This document shows positions 17,935-26,906 of a stretch of DNA of 50,226 bases, in pieces. A program made the position numbers and the translations under genes. Numbering within the stretch: the stretch's first letter is position 1; every line of letters begins with the position of its first letter. The DNA comes from an uncultured Mucilaginibacter sp. (GTDB lineage Bacteria; Bacteroidota; Bacteroidia; Sphingobacteriales; Sphingobacteriaceae). The notes beneath the pieces were generated by a model, which saw nothing but the letters and a program-made list of their open reading frames with translations, did not search any database and was not told the origin of the DNA. The stretch covers positions 1-50,226 of the forward strand of contig CAIPPO010000102.1 of the NCBI GenBank assembly GCA_903866915.1, given 5' to 3'.

Positions 17935-18563
17935 ATAGTAATTATTTTAGGATGATAACGGAGTTTTGGGGCATTAATTATGATTTGCTGCGATTTAGCT
18001 GTTTTTATTGGCTTCTGCTAATTCGCCACAAAAAAATTACTTTTTTATCTAAATAAGGCATCAAAATGGATAAAAATTTAAATTTTTAAAGCAACACTTT
18101 TTGCCTCCTGCCGCTACGCTTATAAAACAGGATTTCGGCTGAAACTTTCGTTACCGGTTTTCCTGTCAATTTACCTGTGCCAAACTCGGGCTTCTATGTA
18201 TTTATGGATTTATTTATCCGGTAACAACCAGCTGTTACCATCAATTCGGTGCAATTATCTTTGTTTTTTTGCTTTTACCAGCATTTAAAAATTGAGCGTT
18301 GTTAGGATTAAAACAAATATTTATCGGAAATATTAACCTGGGAAACAAAAATATAACCTTTAATATAATTATAAGCTTATAGTGTAATTGGGATACCTAT
18401 TAAATTATATTTTAAGCTGTTGCATATTTCTGTAATAGTGTGGATATTTATAGGACGGCTATCTTCCTTTAAAAACGAAAAAATCTACGTTCTGCATAGG
18501 CTTAGGCTTTGGCAAATAATGGCATGCTTTTACTTGTAAATAAAAATTGAATCAGCATTTAAT
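17935..18563. other. 629-base non-coding stretch
   Basis: This AT-rich gap separates two divergent genes. I see no ORF worth reporting and no RNA gene. A TATCTTTG at 18256-18263 matches the -7 consensus on the plus strand but lacks a good TTTG about 20 bases upstream, so it is only a candidate start for the gene at 18564, with a leader of roughly 290 bases. Confidence 0.5.
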
Positions 18564-20237
18564 ATGAAAAAAATCATTTTACCCGCTTCATTAATCTTTT
18601 TGGGCCTTGTAAGCCTGAGCCTGTATTTTTTTAGTTTCGGCAAAGATGATCTGAAGGTAAAGATCAGTACAGCTACCTATGTAATGCCTTCAGCTTATAA
18701 GGTGTATGCCAATCCGCAAGCACTTTTGGGCGAGTACTATTTTTTCAAAATGCTGATGACCAATGACGGTACTACTTCCATGCATGATGTAAAAGTATCA
18801 TACGATGTACCCGGATATATTGACTGGACCGAACTGCAAACGATTCCTGTTATCTATCCCGGTCAGCACGTAGTGGTAAGGTGCTATCCTCACTTTAAAG
18901 ACGATATCGTTAAAAAAATGACGGAATCGGAAGAGAATGGCGAGGTAAAAATTGAGTATAATGGAGGAAAGTTAAAAAAGGAAAGCTTTGGCTTTAAAAT
19001 GATGGGGCGCAATGAATTCGTTTACACCGATATTCCGGCAGACGAAGTAACCAGTTACCCCGACCTGATGCATAATACCCAGTTACTTCCTTGCCTGGTT
19101 ACACCTGAAGATCCGATCGTAAAATATTATACCTCGCAGGTACAGGACAAATTTATGCAGGGCGAAGATGCATCAGTAGAAAGCGACCCTGAGAAGAAAA
19201 GACAAGCTGCCATTTTGTTTCTTGAAAAACTGTACGATGCAACCCGTACCAGCGGTATGGTTTACAGCGGGACTGAAGGGGTGCCGCAAAAACTGGGTGA
19301 TATCAGCTCCACGGTTCAAAGTGCGAGGTTGCCGCGCGAAGTGATCACCGGCAATACCGGCTTATGTATAGAATTATCACTGATGTACGCGAGCGTGATC
19401 AAAGCTGCGGGGCTTCATCCGGTTATTTTCCTGATTCCGGGTCATGCTTTTCCGGGCGTTTTGGTTGATAATACCTATTTTGCTATTGAAGCAACTGGTG
19501 TAGGCGGCAAAGGACTTGGAGGCATTAGTTCTGCCGATCAGGCATTTGCTGCTGGCAACCAGGAATTACAAAAATTCATGCAAGCTTATAGGCAAGGTGA
19601 CTCAAGAAATATTGTCATCGATGTAAACGACCTTGAGGCCAAAGGTGTAGTACCTATGGAACTTTCTGACGATGATTTTTTGAGGAAGAAAGTGGATGAT
19701 ATCGCCAATACCTTTTCGCATGGTGGCACTGCACCGGTCAACAATTCAGCCCCGGTAAACAATACACGCACTACAGTGCGTCGTTCCGCAGGTACTTCGC
19801 GCAGAAACACATCGGGCGGTGGCGGTGGTGGCTCTAATGTTGCCAGCTATTCGGGTAGTATCAGTTTTAGCTATCCTGCCAGTTGGACCCGTACCAGTTA
19901 CCCCGTTGCAGGTTTGGGCATATTGGAGGCAAAAATTTCTCCTGAACCTGCCACTTCGGTAGCCGTTTGGAACGTACAGGCATCAAGTCCCGATCAGGCT
20001 ATTTATTATATCCGCGGACAGCTGGCTGCCAGGGGCAATTATATTACTTATCAAAAGGTAAACCAGGGTAACGGCTACACTATTTACCGGGGCACTACCA
20101 CCTTTACCGGAGGTTCGAGCCAATGGGAAGGCGTATTCCGGAGCGGTGGCAATGGTGTTGTAGGTGTCACTTTGGGCAGTTCAAATTTCAGTAGTTACCA
20201 GTCGTTATTTAACAATATCATTTCCACTATCCGATAG
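18564..20237 (+). CDS. exported transglutaminase-like protein with C-terminal add-on domain
   Basis: The protein has 557 aa. A signal anchor (residues 3-25) is followed by a beta-rich domain (about 30-150) and a transglutaminase-like core (about 210-320). The likely catalytic residues are Cys268 (GNTGLCIELSLMY), His294 (IPGHAFPGV) and Glu309 (YFAIEATG). A low-complexity linker (about 385-425), rich in Asn, Thr, Arg and six consecutive Gly (418-423), leads to a final domain (about 430-557). That domain opens with SISFSYPASWTR and resembles PsbP/DUF1795-type folds. A distant peptidase or amidase role outside the cytoplasm is the best guess. It is followed after nine bases by a gene for a membrane-anchored partner. 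Confidence 0.68.
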   Translation: MKKIILPASLIFLGLVSLSLYFFSFGKDDLKVKISTATYVMPSAYKVYANPQALLGEYYFFKMLMTNDGTTSMHDVKVSYDVPGYIDWTELQTIPVIYPGQHVVVRCYPHFKDDIVKKMTESEENGEVKIEYNGGKLKKESFGFKMMGRNEFVYTDIPADEVTSYPDLMHNTQLLPCLVTPEDPIVKYYTSQVQDKFMQGEDASVESDPEKKRQAAILFLEKLYDATRTSGMVYSGTEGVPQKLGDISSTVQSARLPREVITGNTGLCIELSLMYASVIKAAGLHPVIFLIPGHAFPGVLVDNTYFAIEATGVGGKGLGGISSADQAFAAGNQELQKFMQAYRQGDSRNIVIDVNDLEAKGVVPMELSDDDFLRKKVDDIANTFSHGGTAPVNNSAPVNNTRTTVRRSAGTSRRNTSGGGGGGSNVASYSGSISFSYPASWTRTSYPVAGLGILEAKISPEPATSVAVWNVQASSPDQAIYYIRGQLAARGNYITYQKVNQGNGYTIYRGTTTFTGGSSQWEGVFRSGGNGVVGVTLGSSNFSSYQSLFNNIISTIR

Positions 20238-20246
20238 CCTGTAATC

Positions 20247-20981
20247 ATGAAAAAGATATACCTCTTATTAACTACACTATTTACAGTAACCTGCCTTAAC
20301 GTAAATGCACAGCAGGTTGAGCCGCAAAAACAAACCGTAACCATCGATATTGATAATTATGGCGATGGACACATTTCGATCACTCGATTTTATAATGCCA
20401 GTCGCTGGGAAAATTATATCAATATATATGGTACTAATGCGTTAGATCTGTTGAAACGGGAAGAAGAACGTTCGTTACCCGGCTGGTACCTCCAAAACTG
20501 GAGTTATAAAGATGATGGCGCTGAACATACCTGGACACTTTCGTTCGATGCGCTCGGTATTGCTAAAATTGACGAAAATGGCAACTGGGTACTTGATCTC
20601 GATCAGAAGAAACCTGATATCACCAAAATCAGTGACCATAATTTCGCCTTAACCACTACTTTCAATTCCTATGGAAATCTCATGGAAACATTCTGGAAAA
20701 TTAATTTCCCCAGCGGCGCTGCAAATGTAAATCCGGATAAAGATGCTTTTGGTAAAGCAATTTTCACTTACGAGATGACACCAGGCGGAAAGGCCGGACA
20801 TTTTTTATTCATAATATTCGGCATATTGCTTGTTGCTTCAGGCGTGGTTTTCTATCTTAAACCCGATGTGTTGAAATTTGGAAAAAGGGAAAAAGTAAAA
20901 CCGTTCACAGTAGTTTCTGCGCAACAAGCAGCAGCTCAGGAGCCGCCGGCAGCAACCCCGAATATTGAAAAACAGGCATAA
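20247..20981 (+). CDS. exported membrane-anchored protein of unknown function
   Basis: The 244-aa protein has a signal peptide cut near residue 21 (LNVNAQQ), a periplasmic beta-rich domain with many Trp and Asp residues (WENYINIYG, GWYLQNWSYKDDG), one membrane helix near residues 185-205 (HFLFIIFGILLVASG), and a short basic then Ala/Pro-rich cytoplasmic tail. I do not recognise the family. It starts nine bases after the transglutaminase-like gene, so the two are an operon and may work together at the membrane. A strong terminator follows. Confidence 0.7.
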   Translation: MKKIYLLLTTLFTVTCLNVNAQQVEPQKQTVTIDIDNYGDGHISITRFYNASRWENYINIYGTNALDLLKREEERSLPGWYLQNWSYKDDGAEHTWTLSFDALGIAKIDENGNWVLDLDQKKPDITKISDHNFALTTTFNSYGNLMETFWKINFPSGAANVNPDKDAFGKAIFTYEMTPGGKAGHFLFIIFGILLVASGVVFYLKPDVLKFGKREKVKPFTVVSAQQAAAQEPPAATPNIEKQA

Positions 20982-21002
20982 TCCGAATATTATTTAATTA
21001 AA

Positions 21003-21046
21003 CCTACAGCAAAAAAGCAACCTCAGGGTTGCTTTTTTGCTGTAGG
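21003..21046. terminator. bidirectional terminator with a perfect 20-bp stem
   Basis: The left arm at 21003-21022 (CCTACAGCAAAAAAGCAACC) and its exact reverse complement at 21027-21046 are separated by the loop TCAG. The arms contain an A6 and a T6 run, so both strands give a GC hairpin followed by U residues. It serves the 20247 gene on the plus strand and the GNAT gene on the minus strand. The GNAT stop codon (TGA) lies in the loop. Confidence 0.9.
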
Positions 21047-21577
21047 CCGGGCTATACTGTATAAAACATGCCGTTGAAGGAAGTGCCCTTTTTTAACATT
21101 AGGATGGTCAAACTCCCCTACCCTTTGCATGCCAATTCGGCTCATGACCTGTTCTGATCGACTGTTATGAATTGAGGTAAAGGAATAAATTTGTCCGGCA
21201 TCTAATTTATCGAACCCAAATTCAAGGCATGCGGCGGCGGCTTCGCTGGCGAAACCCTGCCCCCAATGTTCTTTGCTGAGGCGCCAGCCGATCTCGATAC
21301 AGGGAGTAAACCAGCTCTCAAACGGCGCATTAGTCAGCCCGGTAAACCCAATGAACTGGCCGGTATCTTTTCGTTCCACAGCAAAAAAGCCATAACCATA
21401 TTTGACGATATTGGTCATAATACGCGCTATTTGTGCCAGCGATTCTTCTGGTGTGCGCACTGACTCAAAATATTCCATCACTACCGGATCGGCATTGAGC
21501 CTGATGAAGGGTTCAAAATCACTTTCCCGCCATTGGCGCAAAAGCAAGCGCGGTGTTTGGATATCAATAAGAGCCAT
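21023..21577 (-). CDS. GNAT family N-acetyltransferase (RimJ/RimL-like)
   Basis: The protein is 184 aa from the ATG at 21577. That start is preferred over the ATG at 21598 because relatives begin just before the conserved QTPRLLLRQW. The acetyl-CoA binding motif reads HWGQGFASEAAAACLEFGF. The C-terminal half has the typical IHNSRSEQVMSRIGM segment of ribosomal-protein or amino-acid acetyltransferases of the RimJ/RimL group. The substrate is unknown. The last codons form one arm of the terminator shared with the convergent gene. Confidence 0.87.
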   Translation of the reverse strand: MALIDIQTPRLLLRQWRESDFEPFIRLNADPVVMEYFESVRTPEESLAQIARIMTNIVKYGYGFFAVERKDTGQFIGFTGLTNAPFESWFTPCIEIGWRLSKEHWGQGFASEAAAACLEFGFDKLDAGQIYSFTSIHNSRSEQVMSRIGMQRVGEFDHPNVKKGHFLQRHVLYSIARPTAKKQP

Positions 21578-21773
21578 GGGAACGGATTGACTTATCAAAA
21601 ATAGGATTATTACGATAATTTAAACAGCAGGTATCAACCCGGAAAATTTAAGACTCGTAATTGAATCCTAAAGCAGCCTGCTCATGTCACAACAATCTTT
21701 GCTAAAAAGTTACAGCCATTAATGGGCTGACGTTAATTGTCGGCTCAATTTTATCAAAGATTAAAATTAATCC

Positions 21774-21781
21774 CATATTTG
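21774..21781 (+). promoter_or_regulatory. -7 element of the argH promoter
   Basis: CATATTTG matches the Bacteroidota -7 consensus TAnnTTTG in all but the first base and lies four bases before the argH ATG at 21786. A T-rich stretch near 21749-21752 could be a weak -33 box. As with queG, the transcript would have almost no leader. Confidence 0.4.
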
Positions 21782-21785
21782 CAAT

Positions 21786-23120
21786 ATGAGTAAGCTATGG
21801 CAAAAAGCCACCAATGTTAACGAACTCGTTGAAAATTTCACCGTTGGTCGCGACCGTGAATTGGATGCCCAAATGGCCGCATTTGATGTACTGGGCTCAC
21901 TGGCTCATACAACCATGTTGCAAAGTATAGGCTTACTCGATACTGCCGACTATGAACTGGTTCAAGCAGAGTTGAAGAACATTTACCGGGAAATACAAAA
22001 CGGCACATTTGTTATTGAAGCAGATGTTGAAGACGTTCATTCGCAGGTAGAATTGCTGCTCACCCGGCGCGTTGGCGATGCAGGTAAAAAAATACATAGC
22101 GGACGTTCACGTAACGACCAGGTACTGGTTGATTTAAAACTGTTTTTCCGGCATGAATTACAGGACGTGGTAGCCGAAGTGGCGACACTATTCGATCAGC
22201 TGATCGGGTTAAGCGAAAAGCATAAAGCTGTATTGTTACCCGGCTATACCCATTTGCAAATTGCGATGCCCTCGTCTTTCGGTCTTTGGTTCGGCGCCTA
22301 TGCGGAAAGTCTGGTCGACGACCTGGAACTGCTACTGGCAGCCTATAAAATAACCAATAAAAATCCGCTTGGTTCGGCTGCCGGGTATGGGTCATCGTTC
22401 CCGCTCAACAGAACATTAACTACTGAGTTGCTTGGCTTTGATAGCTTGAATTATAACGTAGTATATGCACAAATGGGGCGTGGAAAAACCGAACGGGTGA
22501 TTGCGCAGGCTTTGTCGACTGTTGCTGCTACACTGGCAAAAATGGCTATGGACCAAACTTTGTACCTGAGTCAGAACTTCAGTTTTGTAAGCTACCCCGA
22601 TAACCTGACCACTGGCAGCAGTATTATGCCGCATAAAAAGAACCCCGATGTTTGGGAAATTATGCGTGGTAAATGCAACCGTTTGCAAGCCCTGCCAAAC
22701 GACGTAGCACTGATGACCACAAATTTGCCTTCGGGTTATCACCGTGAGCTGCAATTGCTAAAAGAATTACTTTTCCCAGCTTTTACCGACCTTAAACTCT
22801 GCCTCCAAATGGCGACTTTTATGCTGGAGCATATCGAGGTGAAGCCAAAAATACTGGACGACCCTAAATATGCCTACCTTTTTAGTGTTGACGAAGTGAA
22901 TAAATTAGTGCTTGGTGGCTTGCCTTTCCGGGATGCCTATAAACAAGTTGGACTGGCTATAGAACAGGGCAATTTTGAACCTGAAAAAAAGGCACTGCAT
23001 ACACATGAAGGCAGCATTGGAAACCTGTACAATAAACAAATCAGCGATGCCTTTAATACCCTGGTGCAAAATTTTGATTTCGAAAAAGTAGCCAGGTCGG
23101 TGGCAACATTGGTGAACTAA
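21786..23120 (+). CDS. argH: argininosuccinate lyase ArgH
   Basis: ArgH splits argininosuccinate into arginine and fumarate, the last step of arginine synthesis, in the cytoplasm. The 444-aa protein has the fumarase/aspartase superfamily blocks: HSGRSRND (104-111), GYTHLQ with catalytic His156, and the flexible signature loop GSSIMPHKKNPD (277-288). Its length is slightly below the 455-465 of E. coli-type enzymes. No other arginine genes lie in the window. A YwbE gene follows after ten bases, probably cotranscribed. Confidence 0.97.
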   Translation: MSKLWQKATNVNELVENFTVGRDRELDAQMAAFDVLGSLAHTTMLQSIGLLDTADYELVQAELKNIYREIQNGTFVIEADVEDVHSQVELLLTRRVGDAGKKIHSGRSRNDQVLVDLKLFFRHELQDVVAEVATLFDQLIGLSEKHKAVLLPGYTHLQIAMPSSFGLWFGAYAESLVDDLELLLAAYKITNKNPLGSAAGYGSSFPLNRTLTTELLGFDSLNYNVVYAQMGRGKTERVIAQALSTVAATLAKMAMDQTLYLSQNFSFVSYPDNLTTGSSIMPHKKNPDVWEIMRGKCNRLQALPNDVALMTTNLPSGYHRELQLLKELLFPAFTDLKLCLQMATFMLEHIEVKPKILDDPKYAYLFSVDEVNKLVLGGLPFRDAYKQVGLAIEQGNFEPEKKALHTHEGSIGNLYNKQISDAFNTLVQNFDFEKVARSVATLVN

Positions 23121-23130
23121 AAGATATAAC

Positions 23131-23325
23131 ATGAGTTACCAAAACCGAAACGAGATTTATCCCGGGCTTGAAGTTGAGATCATCCTCAAAAAAGACCAGC
23201 GCTCGGGTAAACGCACCAAAGGTGTCGTAAAAGACCTGCTGACAAGTTCAGCCTTCCACTCCAGAGGGATCAAAGTACGGCTTGAAGATGGGCAGGTAGG
23301 CCGTGTTATTGAAATTTTTGATTGA
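23131..23325 (+). CDS. YwbE family protein
   Basis: The 64-aa protein is of the usual length for YwbE (DUF2196). Conserved segments are IYPGLEVEIILKKDQRSGK, TKGVVKDLLTSSAFHSRGI and KVRLEDGQVGRV. It looks like a small beta-barrel protein of the KOW/SH3 type. No function is established. It lies ten bases after argH in the same direction. Confidence 0.9.
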   Translation: MSYQNRNEIYPGLEVEIILKKDQRSGKRTKGVVKDLLTSSAFHSRGIKVRLEDGQVGRVIEIFD

Positions 23326-23388
23326 CGATAGCCGGGCGCCAAAGGACAAAATTGATTATATTCGTTTCCAGTCTTACTGACTTAACCC

Positions 23389-24078
23389 ATGAGTAACTCC
23401 CTCACAAGCAAACCCAATATTTTTTTACGCATGGATGCGCGGCATCGCTTTGTTACAGGTTTTATTATCAGCGCCATAACGCTTTTTTTTATTTACGATC
23501 GTTTTTCATGGCCTACAATATTCCTGCTAACCTGGATGGCCTTTGCTATCAGCGTTATAGCGATGATCTGGATAGCTTTCCTTACCAGTCACCCCCGCGA
23601 GGTACGCAAAATAGCACGGATACAGGACTCCAGCCGCCTGATGCTTTTCAGTTTCGTCATTATATCATCGGTGGTAAGCCTTGCCGCAGTTTATTTCCTG
23701 CTCAAATCAGCAAAAGAACATGGTAATCATACCGATAGCCATATTTTTTTGGCCATTACCGCCGTATTTATATCATGGTGGCTGGTGCATACTATCTTCA
23801 CCACCCGTTATGCGCATATTTACTATGATACCGACGCCGATGACGGAAGTCCGCGTACCGGAGGCGGTCTACAATTTCCGGATGAGAATGAGCCCGATTA
23901 TCTTGACTTTGTGTATTTCTCCTTTGTAATTGGTATGACCTTCCAGGTATCGGATGTTGAGATTTCAGGCCGGTCGATCAGGCGCCTGGCCTGGCTTCAC
24001 GGACTTATTTCATTTATATTTAATACGGCCATTGTTGCATTAAGTATCAACATTATATCAGGTCTTGTTTCCGCCTGA
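23389..24078 (+). CDS. DUF1345 family membrane protein
   Basis: The 229-aa protein has about five membrane spans, the first pair at roughly residues 18-60 and the last near 200-225. Conserved DUF1345 segments are present: WLVHTIFTTRYAHIYY and DFVYFSFVIGMTFQVSDVEISGRSIRRLAWLHG. The function is unknown. It follows ywbE by 63 bases in the same direction. Confidence 0.9.
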   Translation: MSNSLTSKPNIFLRMDARHRFVTGFIISAITLFFIYDRFSWPTIFLLTWMAFAISVIAMIWIAFLTSHPREVRKIARIQDSSRLMLFSFVIISSVVSLAAVYFLLKSAKEHGNHTDSHIFLAITAVFISWWLVHTIFTTRYAHIYYDTDADDGSPRTGGGLQFPDENEPDYLDFVYFSFVIGMTFQVSDVEISGRSIRRLAWLHGLISFIFNTAIVALSINIISGLVSA

Positions 24079-24174
24079 AAAGCAAAGGCTTATAGGTGCC
24101 GATTTATCTGTTTGCCAGGGGTAACCCTATGGTTGTACTTTACGTAAAACCATCATTACGTTAGCGTTTCGAAA

Positions 24175-25488
24175 ATGAACAAACTTTTATTCCTGGCAGC
24201 GGCCTTTTTCCTTTTTAATCTTGGTTGCAAAAAAGAAGTGCCGAGGACCCTTGAAAATGTGGTTCCGCAAAGCGGCTTATATATTCAGTTAGTATCCGGC
24301 AATTACCAGACAGATACCGTTGGCAATAAACTAAAAGACTCGATCAAACTGAAAGTGTACAACAACGGAACACCCGTTCAGGGCTATTCGATCCAATTAC
24401 TGAGATCGGGTTGTGAAGACCTTACGGTATCTGAAGCTACTACCGACGCCAACGGACAGGTTTCCTATGCCTGGTACCTGAGCGGTGATATAGGAAAACA
24501 ATCGCTGCGTGCAGTTTTATTAGACGCCAATCTTAATCGGCGCGACTCTGTTGGTGTAGCGGCTATCGGACTGGCTACTTCCCATGGCTGGCATCGGGGC
24601 GGCTGTCTGCAAAACTTCCCGGTGAACAAAGTGACCACGCTATCGTCGGGCAGGATATTGGCTTCATTAAATATGGCCGGCTATCCCTATTATTCAGACG
24701 ACAATGCTAAAAGCTGGCACCCTTTAAAAACTTTTTCTAAAAACTATGTGATCAGCAAAATCCTAAGTTCGGGTAATGATGTTTTCATGGCGACTTACAA
24801 TGACGGTATATTTCATTCAGGCGATAATGGGCAGACCTGGACAAACATCAGCAGTGGGATCATTGACGTGCTGAATTTCTCGGATCTGGCCTATACGCCA
24901 AGCGGAAAACTGTTCTTCCTGAATGATTACGGCGTGTTTGAATCGGACGATAAGGGTCAAACCTGGAATGAAAACGACAATGGGCTACCTGCCGGATCCA
25001 GTACCTATCCGGTTGAACAGACCAATGGCGACCTGTTTATTATCGGATCGGACGCCTCGGTTTACAAATTGCCTGTTCACACCGGCACCTGGATCAACAT
25101 CGGTCCTACCTCCAGTTATTTGTTATCCAGTGCCGAATCATTGTACATCGACAATAATGGCAATATATTTATGGGCGGCCCGCATAATGCGCCAAGCAAC
25201 ACGGGCAGTATATATGAATCTGCAGACAACGGCATATCCTGGTCGCCGGTGTTTAGTCAGCAGCAGGATGCCTCCACCTATTCAAATATTGATAATATCA
25301 GCAAACTGAACGGCAATTATTACTTTTCTTTTGGTGGTCTGGGTATATTCCGTACTGCCAATTTCACCCAATATAAAGACATGACCCTGCAATTTGGTAA
25401 TATTGGCGTGGTAAGTTATACTGTTGCTGCCAATTCAAGTTTTGTGATTGGCACTACGGGTTATGGGGTATATTACTATGTACCTTAA
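24175..25488 (+). CDS. lipoprotein with Ig-like domain and Asp-box beta-propeller
   Basis: The 437-aa precursor has lipobox NLGC (Cys18). Residues 35-130 resemble an Ig-like (Big_1) domain (ATTDANGQVSYAWYL). Residues 150-437 form a propeller-like region with four Asp boxes of the S/T-x-D-x-G-x-x-W type at about 174-181, 215-222, 257-264 and 349-356 (for example SGDNGQTW and SADNGISW). Asp boxes are structural and occur in sialidases and in photosystem-assembly-type propellers, so they do not by themselves show sialidase activity. No catalytic Arg triad is evident. It is probably a surface or periplasmic binding protein. Confidence 0.78.
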   Translation: MNKLLFLAAAFFLFNLGCKKEVPRTLENVVPQSGLYIQLVSGNYQTDTVGNKLKDSIKLKVYNNGTPVQGYSIQLLRSGCEDLTVSEATTDANGQVSYAWYLSGDIGKQSLRAVLLDANLNRRDSVGVAAIGLATSHGWHRGGCLQNFPVNKVTTLSSGRILASLNMAGYPYYSDDNAKSWHPLKTFSKNYVISKILSSGNDVFMATYNDGIFHSGDNGQTWTNISSGIIDVLNFSDLAYTPSGKLFFLNDYGVFESDDKGQTWNENDNGLPAGSSTYPVEQTNGDLFIIGSDASVYKLPVHTGTWINIGPTSSYLLSSAESLYIDNNGNIFMGGPHNAPSNTGSIYESADNGISWSPVFSQQQDASTYSNIDNISKLNGNYYFSFGGLGIFRTANFTQYKDMTLQFGNIGVVSYTVAANSSFVIGTTGYGVYYYVP

Positions 25489-25526
25489 AACATTGGCAAC
25501 TGCCCGACCATAATAACTATAGCCCG

Positions 25527-26813
25527 TTACTTTATTTCTTCATCAATTTTTGAAAACCTTTTTGTATCAGGCATCAACAGATAGGCTATTAGAGATATTG
25601 CAATACACCCGCTTACGTACCAATAGAACCAGGAAGCATGATGCTGTTGTTTGAATAGCAAAGCTAATGCTTCAGCAGATCCGCCAAATATCGAAACTGC
25701 GATGGCATAAGGGAAACCGACACCCAGTGCACGAACTCTTACAGGGAAAAGCTCGGCTTTAACTACGGCATTGATTGAAGTATAGGCGCTGGTGATGAGC
25801 AAAGCCAGCAACACCAACAGCAATGCTGGCCATACATCCCGGGTTGAACTAAGTTTTGTCAGTATCGGCACAGTTGTAAGAGCCCCTAAAACCCCAAAAC
25901 CGATTAATAATGGTTTGCGGCCAATTTTATCCGACAATAAACCAAACAGCGGCTGAACCAGCATAAAAACAACAAGACTTAAGGTAGAGATCAGCGTAGC
26001 ATCTCCATTGCTGAATTTTGCCGTATTCACCAGGAATTTCTGCATATAGGTTGTAAAACTATAGAACGCAACGGTGCCGCCCATGGTTAGAAATACTACT
26101 GTTAATACCGCTTTGGGATGTTGCATCAATGCTTTTAAACTGCCCCTTTCTGCTGACGGCGTTTCTTTAACGAATGCATCTGGTTCGGCCAGGCTCCCGC
26201 GCAGGTACATTACGGTAATGGCCAGCAAGGCCCCGATAATAAACGGGATACGCCAACCCCATTGGTGCAATTCCTTTTCGGTCAGAAATACTTTCTGCAA
26301 TAATACCAGCACACCCGCAGCCACCAACTGACCCAAAATGAGGGTAACATATTGAAAACTTGAATAAAAGCCGCGGTGCTTTTTGGTAGCCATCTCGCTC
26401 AGGTAGGTGGCGCTGGTGCCGTATTCGCCGCCAACACTCAGGCCCTGTATCATCCGGGCAAGTAGCAGCAAAATAGGCGCCGCTACCCCGATCTGGCTGT
26501 AACCCGGAGTTAGCGCAATCAATAGGGAGCCTACGCTCATCAGCAAAACAGAAAACGTGAGTGCGGTTTTACGCCCCTTTTTATCAGCATAGGTGCCCAT
26601 TAACCAACCGCCAATCGGTCGCATTAAAAAACCAATGGCAAAAATGCCCGCAGTATTAAGCAACTGCACGGTTTGATCGGCCCTGGGAAAAAATGAGCCC
26701 GCAAAATAAAGCGACAGGAACGAATAGATGTACCAGTCGTACCACTCTACCAGGTTGCCCAACGAGCCACCAATGATGGATTTGATACGAATGGTGGTTG
26801 TGAGTTGGGCCAT
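25527..26813 (-). CDS. kgtP: MFS transporter of the MHS family, KgtP-like alpha-ketoglutarate permease
   Basis: The 428-aa protein has twelve membrane spans and the MHS hallmarks: GNLVEWYDWYIYSFLSLYFA near the start, GFLMRPIGGWLMG, ADKKGRK, and LSVGGEYGTSATYLSEMA. Long stretches match my memory of E. coli KgtP (for example ARxxQGLSVGGEYGTSATY, SFQYVTLI and FYTFTTYMQK), so proton-coupled dicarboxylate or 2-oxoglutarate uptake is the best guess. Proline/betaine transporters share the fold, so the exact substrate is inferred. Confidence 0.85.
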   Translation of the reverse strand: MAQLTTTIRIKSIIGGSLGNLVEWYDWYIYSFLSLYFAGSFFPRADQTVQLLNTAGIFAIGFLMRPIGGWLMGTYADKKGRKTALTFSVLLMSVGSLLIALTPGYSQIGVAAPILLLLARMIQGLSVGGEYGTSATYLSEMATKKHRGFYSSFQYVTLILGQLVAAGVLVLLQKVFLTEKELHQWGWRIPFIIGALLAITVMYLRGSLAEPDAFVKETPSAERGSLKALMQHPKAVLTVVFLTMGGTVAFYSFTTYMQKFLVNTAKFSNGDATLISTLSLVVFMLVQPLFGLLSDKIGRKPLLIGFGVLGALTTVPILTKLSSTRDVWPALLLVLLALLITSAYTSINAVVKAELFPVRVRALGVGFPYAIAVSIFGGSAEALALLFKQQHHASWFYWYVSGCIAISLIAYLLMPDTKRFSKIDEEIK

Positions 26814-26906
26814 GGATGGTGAAAGATAGAAAATAAATAGGATTTTAGTGACTCAAGCGGTTTTGAAGATTTTATTCGAATTAGAATTTTCTTTAACTTT
26901 ATTCCA

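Noticed and set aside
24175..25488. Sialidase function for the Asp-box protein
   Set aside because: Asp boxes are structural; I could not find the Arg triad and catalytic Tyr/Glu of sialidases.
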